Below the pieces are notes generated by a model that did not search any database, was not told where the DNA came from, and saw only the letters and a list, made by a program, of their open reading frames with translations. From positions 4,444,269-4,508,268 of the forward strand of contig JAQFVV010012423.1 in the NCBI GenBank assembly GCA_028023455.1: a DNA stretch of 64,000 nt, written 5' to 3'. Position 1 is the first letter of the stretch. Each line of letters begins with the position of its first letter. Below are positions 31,750 through 45,554 of the stretch, in pieces. A program made the position numbers and the translations under genes. The stretch is from Epiperipatus broadwayi (lineage: Eukaryota; Onychophora; Udeonychophora; Euonychophora; Peripatidae).

Positions 31750-32330
31750 TGCTGACTATTAGTTGTCATTTTATTAAAAAAAATATATTTATGATTTAAT
31801 ATTTAAAGATAAATCATACATTTAACAAGTTATAAAGATCAATATTAGATATTGAAACTAATATTATTAATAAAAAATAATTATTAAAAACGGCAAAAAG
31901 ATAATTATATTGTTTGAGTTTTAAATAAATTTTTTTGTCTGAGAAAACCTGCTGATATAATTTTTAAGTTGTTAAATAGTTTAAAGAATATTTAAAAAAC
32001 TAAAAAAATATTTTTTAAAAAAATTTGTTTTTAATTGATAAAACATTTCATTTTATCAAAGAAAATTTAACAAAAAAGTTTGTAATTTTTTTTTCCTCAT
32101 TATAACTGCTTTCATTAATTTTTCTGTTATTGATCTTTGTAAATAATTGATGGAAGTAAAGCAGCATCAAGTAATAAATTTAAGATTTTTTGGGGGGTTA
32201 AATTTTCTAAAAGATTTAACTTCATAAATTATCAGTTAGTAAAAAAATTTAAACTTATTTCAAATATTTGTTTTCATTTAGATATAATTAATTCATTTTA
32301 TATATAACATTTTGAGACATGTATTTGTCA
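31750..32330. other. AT-rich non-coding stretch
   Basis: No gene or named repeat recognised before the LINE remnant. Confidence 0.4.
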
Positions 32331-32334
32331 TTGT

Positions 32335-34470
32335 CAGAGCAAAATAATAATTTTACTTAAATCTGCCATTCTTTTGATCCATCAAAATATTTGTATCTAA
32401 CATGCAAATTTTTATTTATTAATGGTATCTTTGCCTCTCTTCCTAGTCTTTCTATTGCTCTCTCTATTTCTCTCAAATATAACAAAAACAAACTACATGA
32501 CATATGGCATACTTGCCTTAGTTCCATTATTCTTAATTCTAACTGATTCTATATTTCCTAATTGATATGTATAGTAATTATTTTCATACAATTTTTTAAT
32601 AAGATCCATTAAAGCCCCATTCATTTCCAAATTTACTAAACTTACTGATAATCTATTTCTATTTACTCTACCATAAGCATTCTCTATATCTATAAGGATT
32701 ATATAAAACTGTCTATCTGCTCGTATCTATAAGTTGTGTGACTACAAATAAATTCTTCCATACACCTATCCATTCTAAAGCCTTTTTGCATTTTTTCTAC
32801 TATATTATTTTCTTCCATCTATTTTGTCATCTTTCCAGCCACCATATATGCAAAACCTTTATATAAACAGATTCTATAATTGTTTATCTTTCTATAGTTT
32901 TTGCCCTTTTCTTTAAATAATAGACTTATTCTTGCAAGATTCCAGCTATCTGAAAATTTTGTCTTCTATGCCATCTTATTAACACATGATAATAGATTTA
33001 ATTTTGTCCTATTTTCCAAATTCATCACCATATCTGCTATCCATCTATCTAGACACCTTGTCTTTCTATTCTTCAACATCTTCCCTGCCTCATTTGATTC
33101 ATTTTTTGTTAAACTAATATTTCTATTACTGTGTGATTTTATGTTTGTTATCACTCTGTCTATCACATCCAACATCTTTTCTATATCCATTACATATTTA
33201 AAATTATCTCTAATTTTTTTCCAGAGCTACATCATTTTTCCTCATCATTTAGTAATATTATTTCTTTCCCACATTCTTTCTTTTAATATATATCCTAAAT
33301 TTTTCCCCCATCTCTTGCATTTTTATTAATATCCTCCAATAAATTGCTATTTAATTTTATTTTCTCTTTAGAATTATCTATTTTAGTCAACATCTTTTTT
33401 AAGAATAGTTTTCTTATTTATTATTAACATCTTTTTTACTTTCTTTTTTTTAATAGAACATTTATATTCTCTGCATGTTTTTTTTCTTTCTTTCACACTT
33501 TTATTAATTTTTACTTTTCTATTATTGTTATTTCTTTGAATATTCTTATGTAAAACCCTATTTGTCATTTTTTCTACTTCACTACACCAGTTTTTATATT
33601 CATCTCCAACAGTCTTCCATGATTTGTTTTACTTTTATTTTATATTCTTCTAACTTATTCTTATCATTCACTCACCATCCACATTTTTCACTATCATTTA
33701 TACTTTTATTATTATTTTCCCATCACATTACTAACCATTTTTATAAAGAAATTATGATCACTATTACATACTCTCTCTTTATTATCAAACACTTTAATTT
33801 CCCATACTTTATTTATTACCTCTTTCTATACTAAAACATAATCTATTATGTGAATTATATTACATATGTATTTCTATTTTCCCTTGCAATTACATCTTCA
33901 TCTTCTCTAATTAGTGAGTCCCCTGTCAAGACTGTCTCATAGTTTACTTTATCTAATTAATCCATCACATTCTCTTTCACCTTCTGGACTTGCTTATCTA
34001 CTTCTTTTTTATTGTTTAATTCATTAATTTCTTGATCTGCTTGTACTTCATGTCTAATGCTTTCAATTTTACTTCAACATCCTTTACCTCTTCCTTTATT
34101 TTACTTATTATTTTCCTAACTATTTCAACTGCACTATTTATTCTGTCAATCATATCTCTTGTCACTCCACTAAATATATATTCCATTCTATCATCCTTAT
34201 CTATATTTTCCTTAATTTTTCCTGACTTTATCTTTACATTATCTACACTTAAAAAAAAAAACAATTTTTCACCTTTTTAATCATATTTATACAAGATCTA
34301 CACATCAATATACTGTTTACATCATTTCTAGTTGTAATTAAGCCCTTCAAATGAAAAATCTTATCACATACTGTACCCTCTTCAAAAGCACATCTAATTT
34401 CCTTTTGAATCATATATACATTGTTGGATGTAAATGCAACCCATAATTTCTTATTTTACAATTTCCTTAC
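32335..34470 (-). pseudogene. Non-LTR retrotransposon (LINE) remnant, 3'-truncated
   Basis: Minus strand. The upstream part (34016-34400) has a CRSC motif and a charged coiled-coil frame (34016-34264: DRMEYIFSGVTRDMIDRINS onward). The middle holds lysine-rich frames (33383-33568) and 32966-33190. The RT is recognisable at about 32640-32930: RISLLFKEKGKNYRKINNYR, the NYRxI box of LINE RT domain 1; YKGFAYMVAGKM; QKGFRMD, the QxGFR box; then, one frameshift later, ILIDIENAYGRVNRNRLS, the motif with the first catalytic Asp. Further down, LVNLEMNGALMDLIKKLYEN is typical palm sequence, then TKASMPYVM and AIERLGREAKIPLIN. The YADD box is not reached, so the 3' half is missing. The clade cannot be named. 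Confidence 0.75.
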
Positions 34471-34479
34471 TCTATATTA

Positions 34480-36690
34480 AATTTTTCTATCACTCTTCAA
34501 AAATGTTTATGCAAAAGAAAAAAAAAACTTTTCTTTTTTTTTAAATGGCAACCAATAAACACATGCTCCTTACACCTCAAATGTTATCTTCTTTCTCAAA
34601 TAAATCACTTTCTTATTTAAGTTGAATTTTTTTTTAATAGAAAACCTTCTAAAATCCAACTAATCCTATATATGCCTTAGTTTTAAAGCCTCCTTGTAGT
34701 AACCACCCACACAAAAAATATTTTTCTTTTATATTTAAAATGTTAACATATCAACTCACTTTACATTTTTTTAATTCAATTAAATCTATCTGAGTTCCAA
34801 CTCTCTTTTCTCATCCACTAACTAAGAAAAAATTCTTCAGCATGATAATTTTTTTCTAGGTGTTATTAAAATATATAAATCTTTAACTTATTTTCCTGAG
34901 CAAATCATCCACATCAGCACAGCAAGGAACCACACCCCTAGATTTAATTGTTCTTCCTAGTGATACTTTTTGTAAACTCTCAGCCTTCGATTTTAGTATT
35001 CAACTATTATTGTATATCAGAATTCAATAAATTGAACTTCATTTGGTAGTTTATATTTGGAAATGAAAAAAATCTAAAAATTCATATTTAGACTTTGCAA
35101 ATATTGAAAAATGAGATCAAAATGACAACAAAAGATAAACACATTACAGAATGCATGGAAAAGCAAAATAACTTCACAAAATATATGAAATCTTATTTTA
35201 ATTACAATTTGTTCTCAAAATGTGAATGAAACATATTAATCTCTGATAAATCTATTATATTGTCTTAAAATATTAAAATTATTTTCATATTTTTTAAAAC
35301 ATCTTAGACAATTTTAAGATAGTGACTTCAATAATGTATTCACCATAATTTTTATAAGATGAATTGATTATATTGTCATGGTTATCTTTGTTAACATTTT
35401 GATAGAAATTATTACTTTTACTTTTAAAAACAATATTTATATATATATAAATAAATAAATAAGTAGTGTAATAATGTATACTATTGATTTTTAATAATTA
35501 TCATACAAATATTAAATAAAAATATTTATTAATCTTAATACACTTTGCAAAAAAATATTTTTAATTATTCCAAAAACATTGTTTTTGCAAATAGTTTGGA
35601 CCCTGATTATGGCCAATCAAAATAAAGAAAGCAATACTTAAAACTCTTTTATTCTGGTGTGATTCGATTTTAATGACCTCTTAATTTTTTTAATTAAAAA
35701 ATATTTTTTTTAAAACAGGGAAAAATTTAAAAAAAATACATAAATTAGTAAAATGTCTCAATAGTTGGATCTACAAATAAAACTTTTTTTAAAAAAATTA
35801 TAATTGCATTTTTTGTTTTAGATTTTTCTAAATAAATGCATCTGGGCTAATATTTGTATAGTTAAAAACAATATGTTTACTTTATATAAATACAAAATGT
35901 TTAAAAATAATTAAAGTAAATCTAAACAATCAGTTATACAAAAAATTTTAGGAATTCTTTCACAGTTAAATTAATATCAATATTGATAAGAAATTAAATA
36001 AAGCTACCAAACTAAGATAAATAAATAAAATAATGAATTCATGGTAAATTAGGATAATTATTTATAAACTTACAAACAGATTTTTTAATTTTTAGTTTTA
36101 AAGGTATATACGTTTAAATCTTTATTTCATAATTGAAATAAAACACTTGTTTTATACTTCACCTGGTTCTCCGAAAGCAATTATAGTTTTAAAGATATAT
36201 ATATTGTAATGGATGTTTCAGACACCATTACAAAAATTATAGTTTTATAGAGGTGAAGAAAATAAAATAATTTTTTATATAAGATTTAGTTTGTAAAACT
36301 TGATTAAAAGTTTTTTTTTAATGCTTGTACAAATATATATGTATGTGCATGGGAATTATATTTTAATACCACAGTTATATTTGGTTTTTAATTTTAATTT
36401 TGAAAAAAAAAAAAGAAAACTAAGATTACTTTTTTTTTTTTAAATTTATGTAAAAGTAAAGTGTACAAATAGATTGCTTTACAGATTTGGGATTTATATT
36501 GATAAGAATAATTAAAAAAAGAAAGAAAACAAAAAGAAAAGAATTTTTCATTAGTTAGTTCCTAGATCTGTAAAGGGCAATTTATTTCGTTAATTAGATA
36601 ACTATTGTTATCTAGATAGATAATTTTTAAATTTTAATTAAAAGGAAAAATTTTGGTAATTGGTTTAAGAGATATGATTCAGATAAAACA
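34480..36690. other. AT-rich non-coding stretch with a small hairpin
   Basis: No gene recognised. TGTAATGG (36205) pairs with CCATTACA (36225) across a 12-nt loop, and ATTATAGTTTTA recurs on both sides of it. The rest shows homopolymer runs only. Confidence 0.4.
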
Positions 36691-36694
36691 GGCT

Positions 36695-38175
36695 GAATCA
36701 GGCCATTGGATTATCTTTGACTAGCTTTCAATACTTGCATCAGCTAGTATACTTGCACCAGTGCAAAGAGACAGACACCAACTCTGACAGGAGAATTGCA
36801 CAAACTCTGCGACACTTCCACCAACTCTGAAAGATATTTGCACAAACTATTCATGCATATCCTGAAAGCTGATCTGGTAATTATTCTACCTAAATGAACA
36901 TTAAACCTACAGAAAGAATATTTTCTTTACTATGATGTGCTAAGCTTCTCACCAGGACAGGTTCAGATGTCCTGTGTTTCCATTAACTGCCTACAATGCC
37001 ATAAGAACCAGCTCCAAAAAAACCACTAACCAACTCGCTCAAGCCTACCGTCAGTGAATACAGAGCAACGGACTAACCTAAGAAGTCTAGTGCATTAGCA
37101 TTGAAATAAATTATTAAGGTACCTTACATTTTTGCGATTTAAATAATGTTGTCTTAGATTTGTTTCCCTTTTTTTTTAAATATAAATGTTTTTCAAGTTG
37201 TATCTTATGTAATTCGATTTCTTTGTGCTTGATATTTTTTTTCCTTTTTTTTTAACAAGTGCTAGTTTCAAACCTATTACTGTCCGTCCTATTTAAGTCT
37301 TAGTAAGTAAGATAGTAGTTTATTTATAATCTCAAATTCCTTTTTTATAGAAAGCAGTCTGGATATTACAGACTATTTTAATTGACTTCTGGCTTGTGAC
37401 CCATTTTATTATTAGTTCTACTTATGTCATGAAACTTTATTTATAATAGACTATTATGAAATATAATAGTTCTTAGTTTTATTTCTTCAAGCTTCCAATT
37501 CATTTATTAGGGGCACGTATGATCGTTTTAACCCTCTCAATAGGTAAATCGTGAGCTCCTAGCCTGTCTCACTCAGAGGGAGGTCAATCAATTGAAAGTA
37601 ATAACTTTCAACACTCTTTTTATTATTATTAATGTTTTGTAAGCTACCTTAGCATTTCTTTGGTTTTGACATAAGCTTACATAAATCTCAAATACGGAGA
37701 TTCAGCCTTTTCCTAACTATGTGTTATAAGCAGGAAGCTAACCTCCCTTTTCTTACATAAGATCACTGAATACTTACTAATACTTCTGCTACTGTCAGTA
37801 TTTTGACACTCTTTCATGCACAGAAAATCACTCTCAAAGCCATATAAAATATTTAAATTTAATTTTGATGAATGTACGTGTAGTACATAATTTAGGTGTA
37901 TTTTAAAGATTATTATTTAGATTTATGTTTATTAACCATGCTACTAATAAAATTATTTATTCATTTACATAGTTGATTTTGTTTTCTGTTGCTACCTTTC
38001 CAACTCACTGAACAAAACATAGATCTCATTTGCTTGATTGAGCTAGTCCGGCACATTCGATTCGCATATCCTGTAACCCCTTAAAAATCAATGTCTAGTT
38101 CCAAATTTCGGACTAGTGGCGCCCTGGCGGTCAGTATATGCGAGTCTAAAGCTTTTGTACAGTATAATATATATA
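36695..38175. other. Less AT-rich unexplained block
   Basis: It contains several less AT-rich patches: 36720-37100, including an internal ~41 bp repeat of ACCAACTCTGA...TGCACAAACT; 37510-37600 (GTGAGCTCCTAGCCTGTCTC); and 38030-38150 (GTCCGGCACATTCGATTCGC, then ACTAGTGGCGCCCTGGCGGT). No frame over 60 codons and no repeat copy elsewhere in the window. Possibilities are a decayed LTR/leader, a non-coding exon, or an element end. None is proven. Confidence 0.4.
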
Positions 38176-38296
38176 TATATATTTATTTCAGTAAATGAGA
38201 ACAATTGGTTCTCCAAAATTCATTGTAAATCAAAAACCTCATATAAAAACTTAAACAATTATAATAAGGTATTTATTTATATAGTGCTATGTTAAT

Positions 38297-38520
38297 AATT
38301 GTAATTGTAAATTAGCAATCAGGGATCAGGCTAATGTGTGCGCTTTACAGATTTTAAACTATAAGTAAATGAATACTCTTATTCTCAAAGATAAATGATT
38401 TCATTCCATTTTTTCATAAAGATTTTATCTTGTATTTGAGAATGAGAGTATTCATTTATGTAGAGTTTAAAATCTGTAAAGTGCCTTATGGCTAATTTGC
38501 AATTAAGCAATTATAATGAG
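38297..38520. mobile_element. Foldback MITE-like element, ~90 bp imperfect arms
   Basis: Left arm about 38297-38388 (GCTTTACAGATTTTAAACTA... ATTCTCAAA); right arm about 38435-38520 (TTTGAGAATGAGAGTATTCA ... TTTAAAATCTGTAAAGTG). The left flank ATTTATTTATATAGTGCTAT resembles the TATATAGCGC-type ends of widespread foldback elements in aquatic animals; that comparison is from memory. It lies beside copy 2 of the long repeat. Confidence 0.8.
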
Positions 38521-38559
38521 TTGTTATGTAAAAAAAAAAAATACTTATTTTAAGCTCAA

Positions 38560-40160
38560 AATATATAAACAATTTGATTAAAAAAATAAACCTTAAATTG
38601 AAAAAGCATTTCCTAAAGAATAAACATTATACTAATTACATTATTTAAAAAATTACTAATTGGTGGATAAAAATATTGTATAAATACATTTTAATAGTTA
38701 TAATTTAAAGAAGAAAACCTAATTTTTTTTCACTGTTGGTCCACCATTTTGTTCCCTGCTTAATGAAAAAATATTTTTGAATCACAGTTTATTAAATTAA
38801 GATAAAGCTTGAAGAAAAAAATTAAGTTACCACAATGTATGTTTTAAAATTAAAAAACCTTAACACAATTTACATTTTAAAATTTATTTTTAATGTACTT
38901 CATGTTCTATTATCAAATTTGTGTAATTTCTAATCAATAAAACTTTGACTGCACTGCTCTTAATTTTTAAAAAATAAAAACATCTCAAATTTACTCATTT
39001 TATATAAATGCAATGAAATTAAATAAAAATTTAATAAAATAATGTAATACATAGTTGATTCCTGAAGTTTTCATAATGTAAATTATTACTTTTTTTTAGC
39101 AAAATATTGTAAACATGTATTTCTTTAAAATCCATCATTATTTCATTATCAAAAACAAATTAAAACTTTGTTTAAAATTAAGCAAATAAATATTTGTGAC
39201 TTATTTTCAGTAGCCTTCAATTATATAATGCTGATTATTAATTGCATAATGCATTAAATAAATTTTTATTATTGTTTTTCTTCAAAATAAGTTAGAACTA
39301 TGAATAGTATATTTTTTACCATAATCAAAGTAATGTTCACAAATTCTTTAATCAATAAAATGTATTTCCTGAATATATTTTACTGAATGTACACATTTTA
39401 AAATTTAATATTAATATATGTGTATTTGTATTTATTAAAAATGAAAATCATCTTTACATTTGGATCTCATATACTGAATAAAAAATAAGATGATATACAT
39501 TAATTGTATTTTAATTTTATAATCCAAACATAATAATAGAAACAGTATAATGAATAAATTCTATACTGTTCTATCCATTTTTAGTGATTGCCATTTTTTT
39601 TTGGATGATATAACTTTAATGGAGTTACTATCCTATAATGTGATCAATTTTACAAAATGTCTGCTATTTTTTTAAATAACAGTTATTTATTTTAAAAAAA
39701 GAGTTTTACATTTTTTAAACATTGTAATAGCAAATAATCAATTGTAAATCAAATTATTGTGTACAAATTAATGATGATCATTATGATAAATCCTCATATA
39801 AAAATTCATCATTGTAAAATAATATTACCCATTAAAAATAACCTATATGTTGTAATAGTTTTAAATTATATTAATAGTAAAAAATAAATAGTAATAAAAT
39901 ATAATTATACAAAAGTACTTTTTATTATATGGCAATCATTATTAACTGAACTTATGTGAACAAAAGCAGATGTCATGTTATTATCAGGAATTATATAGAT
40001 CACCATCTGGGAATAAATTTTAATATATATAATTTTAAATTTTATAAAATCCAAAATATTTACTTATTAAGCTATGAAAAATAATAGTCATATAGTTATC
40101 ATAGAGTTTGAACATGGGCTTAGTTAATTTAAAGTAGTATAAATGTCATAAATCATGGGT
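38560..40160 (+). repeat. Unclassified long repeat, copy 2 (direct repeat of 28905-31750)
   Basis: See copy 1 for anchors. This copy lacks the MITE and (TA)n insertion, so it shows the empty site near 39480-39500. No coding frames. Confidence 0.65.
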
Positions 40161-40164
40161 AAAA

Positions 40165-41355
40165 TATTTATTTTCAAATGTATATAAAAGATAAAATAGT
40201 AAACTATAAATTAATAATATTTGATAATAAATAATTGTTTGATAATATTTATTATTATAGTGAAGTTCAAATCTAATATTACAAATAAAAATATGCATTA
40301 TAGAGATAGAAATAATGTATGTGCATATCTGATGTTATAAAGCAATGACAATTTCTGGTGAAATATTAATTTAATCTCCAAAATAACTAATTAATATTGA
40401 TGTTATAAATATTATATAATTAAAAGTTCATAAAAGTGATCTTGGATCTAATCTGGATAAAAATAAAATCAAAGTGATCTAAATTGATTTAAAGTAAATG
40501 ATATTTTTATTCAGTTCATGAAAGCTATTGGTTTTTTTATTATTAATAAATAGTTTAAACAGATAACATTTATTTTAAAAATTACATGTAACTAGCAAGT
40601 GGAAAAATCAACCAATGGGAAAGTGCAATTTAGAATAAATTAATAACATGCAGACAATGTTTTTGTTAAAAAAAATCAAGGAAAAAATTGAGATAGACAA
40701 AAAAATATTACAGATTGGGAAAACAAGTAACTTGATTTGTCTCTAAAAGTTTGCTTAAATTTTTCAAATCTTATTATTATTTAAAAAATAAGTAATTGAT
40801 TATGATCTACTTAAGAAGTTAAAACTATATATTACAAGATTTTTTGTTAACATGAAGGAGTAAAAACAAAGTTAAATCTATGTTGGCAAACTCAACAATT
40901 TAATAATTTTACCAAAATATCTTGGAGTCATTATATTGGAAAAAAATATTGAAAGATTGAAAGAAAAAGCTGTACATTTTTGTCAAATTGTTGTCAAGTA
41001 ATACCTGAACTTAACAAAACACTATGAATATTATATTAATACATAATTTAATTAATAGACAAAATAAAATATGTATGCATCTTGACTATCATAGCAATTG
41101 TGCAAAATGAAATTGAAATCAATGAATGAATAACAAGAAAATTTGTCATGGCAGAGATAAGTGTACATTTTTAAAGATAATTAAACCTAAAGTGGGAATG
41201 AATAATAATGGAAATATTTACATCTGAAAAAGTGTACCTAATATTAAAATAGAACATATAAAAGTGTATCTGAATGATAATTTTAATAGTAGAAAAAATA
41301 TAAGTAGATCATTATTAATGTTGATATAACTTTCATATAGAATAAAATTTTATAA
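40165..41355. other. AT-rich stretch, no gene recognised
   Basis: A weak LINE-like phrase on the + strand near 40912 (KYLGVI followed by a frame with many Lys/Glu) recalls the YLG box of LINE RTs, but the surrounding frames do not support it. Recorded as unassigned. Confidence 0.3.
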
Positions 41356-41357
41356 GT

Positions 41358-41392
<35 letters not shown>

Positions 41393-41440
41393 ATTCATTT
41401 ATTCTATATATATATATATATATAATATATATATATATAT
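41356..41440. repeat. Two (TA)n arrays around a short AT spacer
   Basis: TA arrays at about 41360-41390 and 41407-41440, separated by TAATTCATTTATTC. Part of the structure can fold back on itself. Confidence 0.9.
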
Positions 41441-41444
41441 GAAA

Positions 41445-44400
41445 AATGAAGAATTAAAAGTTAGAAGGATGGTATGGTAATACAAGGCAAACATAAAAGG
41501 AAATTTCTAGATGAGGATTATATTTATACTTGTAATAAATGATAGTGGTTTGCTTGAAAACTGAAATAATTATTTATTAAAATTGTCAATGGAAAAAAAA
41601 CAAGATAAGTGTAAAAATTTAAATCATTACTGAAGACAACTAATAAAGAATAAATATGGTTTGGAGGAGAAAGTGTGGAATAAATCAATGAAATAAATAT
41701 TAGCTTATTTGATAATATAAACTGTATATTGAAGATAATGTCATTTTACCTTTAAGGAGAAGAGGTATAAAACACTCTATCTTGAATGATAACATTATCC
41801 AAAAGTACATAAGTTAATAATATGAAGACAATTATTGGAAATGTAGAAAGTATCTACATAAAATATATTATGCAAATTGGAAATAATCTCTGATTGTTAA
41901 GAAGGAAAAATGGAAACCTCATCATTGTAAATAACCTGATAGTGTTGGAATTGTATAGTTTTGGTAATTTTCTTATGAGGACAAAAGGAGCACAAGTGAG
42001 AGGAATGTTGATGTTTGGAACAATTGGAATACGATTAAAAATTGAATTTTTTTTAGGAAGAACTTGTATTTTAAAGAAAGAAAAAACTTGTAACATAATA
42101 TTTTATATAGTTTAATTTTATACTTTAAAATAATCATTATCAATATGGGGGAAAGAGTTAATCAATAGATAGGGAAATTAATAATTAATTTGATTTGTTT
42201 ATCTATGCAATTAATTGTTTATAGTTTTTTATTTTATTAAATACAGTTATATAATTAAAATAAATGGATATGAATAATGAGTTAGTGAAATATACCCATA
42301 AAAATGGTTATATCTATATATTATAAAAAGAGGGGATATGTCTGTGTTTGAATATAATATTGAAATGATAAATGATGATATTTAAATTTAGATCTTTTAA
42401 TTATTAATAATTTAATATAATTTTAATAGAGTCATAACTAATTCTAATTTGTAATTTTTTATAGGCTATCCTTTATAAGAAATGTATGAAGCAGTTATAG
42501 ATTGGAAATAGGAAGGTAATACCTCAGTTGTTTAGATAAAATGAATATAAGAACTCTTATTTTTATTTTAGGATGCACCAAAGAGTGTTCTACCAACATT
42601 TAGCATGGTATCATAAATTGTAAGTTGAATTTAGTTCAAGAATAGATAATGTGTCATATTCGATAGTATACAGTCTAAAAGTTTTATTTGTTGTATTTTA
42701 TTATAGAGTTTGATAATAACAACATAGAAAAATTGGATGTGATATCAGAGAACAACTTAATGATTTCATAATTATCGGATTAATATCTTCTTAATAAAAA
42801 GTAAAAGAAAGATCAAAGATAAATATCATAAGGTCTAAAATAGATAAATATGTGATATTTCACAGTATTACAAGAAAATAATTGTGTTTAAGAAAGAAAA
42901 CAATAATCTCTATTTTGAATTTTTTTATATTTTAAAGCATGATCTATAAGGGTTAATGATTGTAAATCAAATCCATAAAAGGGAAATGATTATTGGCAAA
43001 TACACATGATTTTGTGATATAAGACATAAAGTTAAAGATTACAACAACATCTATTGTATAAAAAGGGAGTTTTTAATTTTAAATATCTCATCATAATTTA
43101 GGGGAGTAGAAATGTTGAAATGTTTATACATGTTATTGTATTATATTGTTATACAATATTATTAATTGTTATTGATTAAGTTACTTAGTAGTTGAAAATA
43201 ATTGTTGAAAGATCTTGTAAATAATATTAAATTAAGTATTGAGAGATGCATTTCTTTAGTGAGGGTCATCATCACTACACAATCTTCAAAGAGTCTTTAA
43301 TGTACACATGAATCAAAGCATACAATTTAAAATTTCAATAAGAAATTAATCCAGTACAAGATAATGTATAACAATCATTTAAGAAAACATTTTTAAAAGA
43401 GATCTTAAATTATTGCAAACTGCCTTGATCACATAAGTCACTGATAAAATAAATATATTGCAAATTTATTAAAGTATGTTTATTTATAGGATAGCAGAGC
43501 ATGAAAATTTTTTTTTAAAAAAACATTCCTAAATTTAACAATTTTGCTATTGGTGGAATTTTAATGTTTTATTCAAATCAGTGATTGTAGCGCCTCTACA
43601 ACCGTCTTTCTATCTTTTATAACTCTGTGGATGACTTATGTGACCAAGTCAAAACATCGCTATATTAATATTAAAAGTTTTTAACATGGATGAACCCACA
43701 AAATATGTATTTTATATATGTTACACACATGATATAATAGTAAAATGCATTTTTATATAGTTCATTAACAATTTTTAAAAAAACATCTAAAACTTAAAAA
43801 TTTTTCACAAAGAAAAATAGATTTCATTTGCTAAATGCCATACAAAAATAAAAATTATAAAGATATTTTCTTTATTAGAAATCCTCTTTTCAATGATACA
43901 GGTGATTATATGACTATAACCTATTAGTAATATATTATTTAAATGCAGGTGTGATTTATATTCCTGGAGATGTTATTATAGGGGATTTGAACACAGACTT
44001 TCAAATTCCCTTCAACTATCCAATCTATATATATTTCAGAATATTGTAAATTATACATTAACATCTTACATTGTAATGATGCTAATTTCAATAATTTGAA
44101 TTATTTTTAATTGCTTAACTTATAACTAGTATCGTTTTGGATGAAATAAAAGCTATTTATGATCCTATAAAATAATAATTTATTGAAAACAGTACAGATT
44201 ATAAAAACAGCAAAATATTCCATGAGGAATCATCATAATCTGTTGTTGTTGTGTACACAAAAATTCAAAAATAAAAAAACTACAAATTTATAAAAGATAT
44301 GGAAAGTTGTTTATTTTAAATTAAGAAATCATATTCTAAAATTCCGAGAGTTGTGAAATGAAAGTAAGAATGCAGTACCAAAGTGAAATGCTAAAAATAC

Positions 44401-45550
44401 TAAGGAAGTATTTAGTTTTTAAAGAAAAAGTATACTAATAATCACAAAGTAGAGTAAGTTAACAATTTAAAAGTTTGGTCAGATTATTAAAGCAGATGTA
44501 ATCCTAATGGATAAAATCAATCATAGTATCAAACTTGGATGAAATATTTTTGTTATAAATAGCATTAAAAATGCTTATGTGTTTAAAAGAATAATAGATA
44601 TGTTTTTACCAGTTTACAAATATGGATTTAAAACTTAGAAACTTAACAAAAAAACAATACTGAAACTACAGATATTTCACTAAAGTATGAGAACACATTA
44701 TTAAATGATTGAAAGAAAAATTCATAAGTAAAAGGACAAACAAGTATCATTGGCATCCTTGAAATAAGTAAAAGAATGGAAATGAGAGGGGTTGGACATA
44801 CTGATAAAAGAGTTGAAGAATTTAACATTAGATCTACGAAGTTAGTCCATAAAAGTTGAATTGATGAAATAATAAAATTTGTTGTTGTGATATGAAAAAC
44901 ATAGAGACTATATAAAAAAAAACTAGATTAAACTTGACAGAATTTCACCTAAAATGGATTAAATAATTTAAAATTATATATATATATATGAACATTATTT
45001 TACTTTTAAACCCTCTATAAAAATTTGTGAAAATATGTGGTCTTTTATCACGTAATATTTGATTAAAAATCAATTAACTTCATTCAAGACATGTATTTCT
45101 ATCAATAAATCTTAATCATCAGTTTTTAGTACTCTAATTGAGATCACAACAAATCTAGAAATTCAATTTTTGTTTAATTATTCTCACAATGTTAATTTGA
45201 AAGTAAAGTTTTAATGTGAAATTTTATTATAATTTAACTAAGATTCCTTTGCATCAATGTAATATATATATGTGAGTGTGTGCGTATGTACATTTCAAAT
45301 AAGTAAATAGTAATATACGTTTTATAAAAAGAGAAACTATGATAAAAAAAATAAGGATGCATTTTTTATAAATAAAGATAGAATACCTCATGATAACATT
45401 TCCTTTCTTTAAATTTAAATGATTTTCAGTTGAAGAAGACTAAACAATTAAATGGAAGTATTTCTACAGTTATTATTGTTATTTATATAATGATATTATT
45501 GTTTTTATTATAATTTTATTGCAAAAATTATTATGTAGTGGACATTTTAT
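41445..45550. other. Long AT-rich stretch, mostly unassigned
   Basis: About 4.1 kb. Frames at 41894-42115 (+) and 44643-44828 (-) have no family signature. A small CpG-bearing patch at 43586-43660 (TTGTAGCGCCTCTACAACCG) forms a short palindrome (TGTAG...CTACA). At 43978-44030 the segment GGGGATTTGAACACAGACTT with CAACTATCCAATCTATATAT resembles 58230-58275, a fragment of the foldback family also seen at 11.85 kb. Confidence 0.4.
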
Positions 45551-45554
45551 TATA

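Noticed and set aside
32901-34280. Plus-strand hydrophobic frames at 32901-33329, 33562-33834 and 34032-34280
   Set aside because: Antisense to the LINE remnant, whose minus-strand frames carry the NYRxI and QxGFR boxes.
38115-38140. Retroviral-type primer-binding site (TGGCGCCC)
   Set aside because: Only eight bases match the tRNA-Lys type. The downstream bases diverge and no LTR end or gag follows.
40912-42115. LINE or transposase fragment around KYLGVI and the frame 41894-42115
   Set aside because: Isolated words in a low-complexity background, with no second motif in order.
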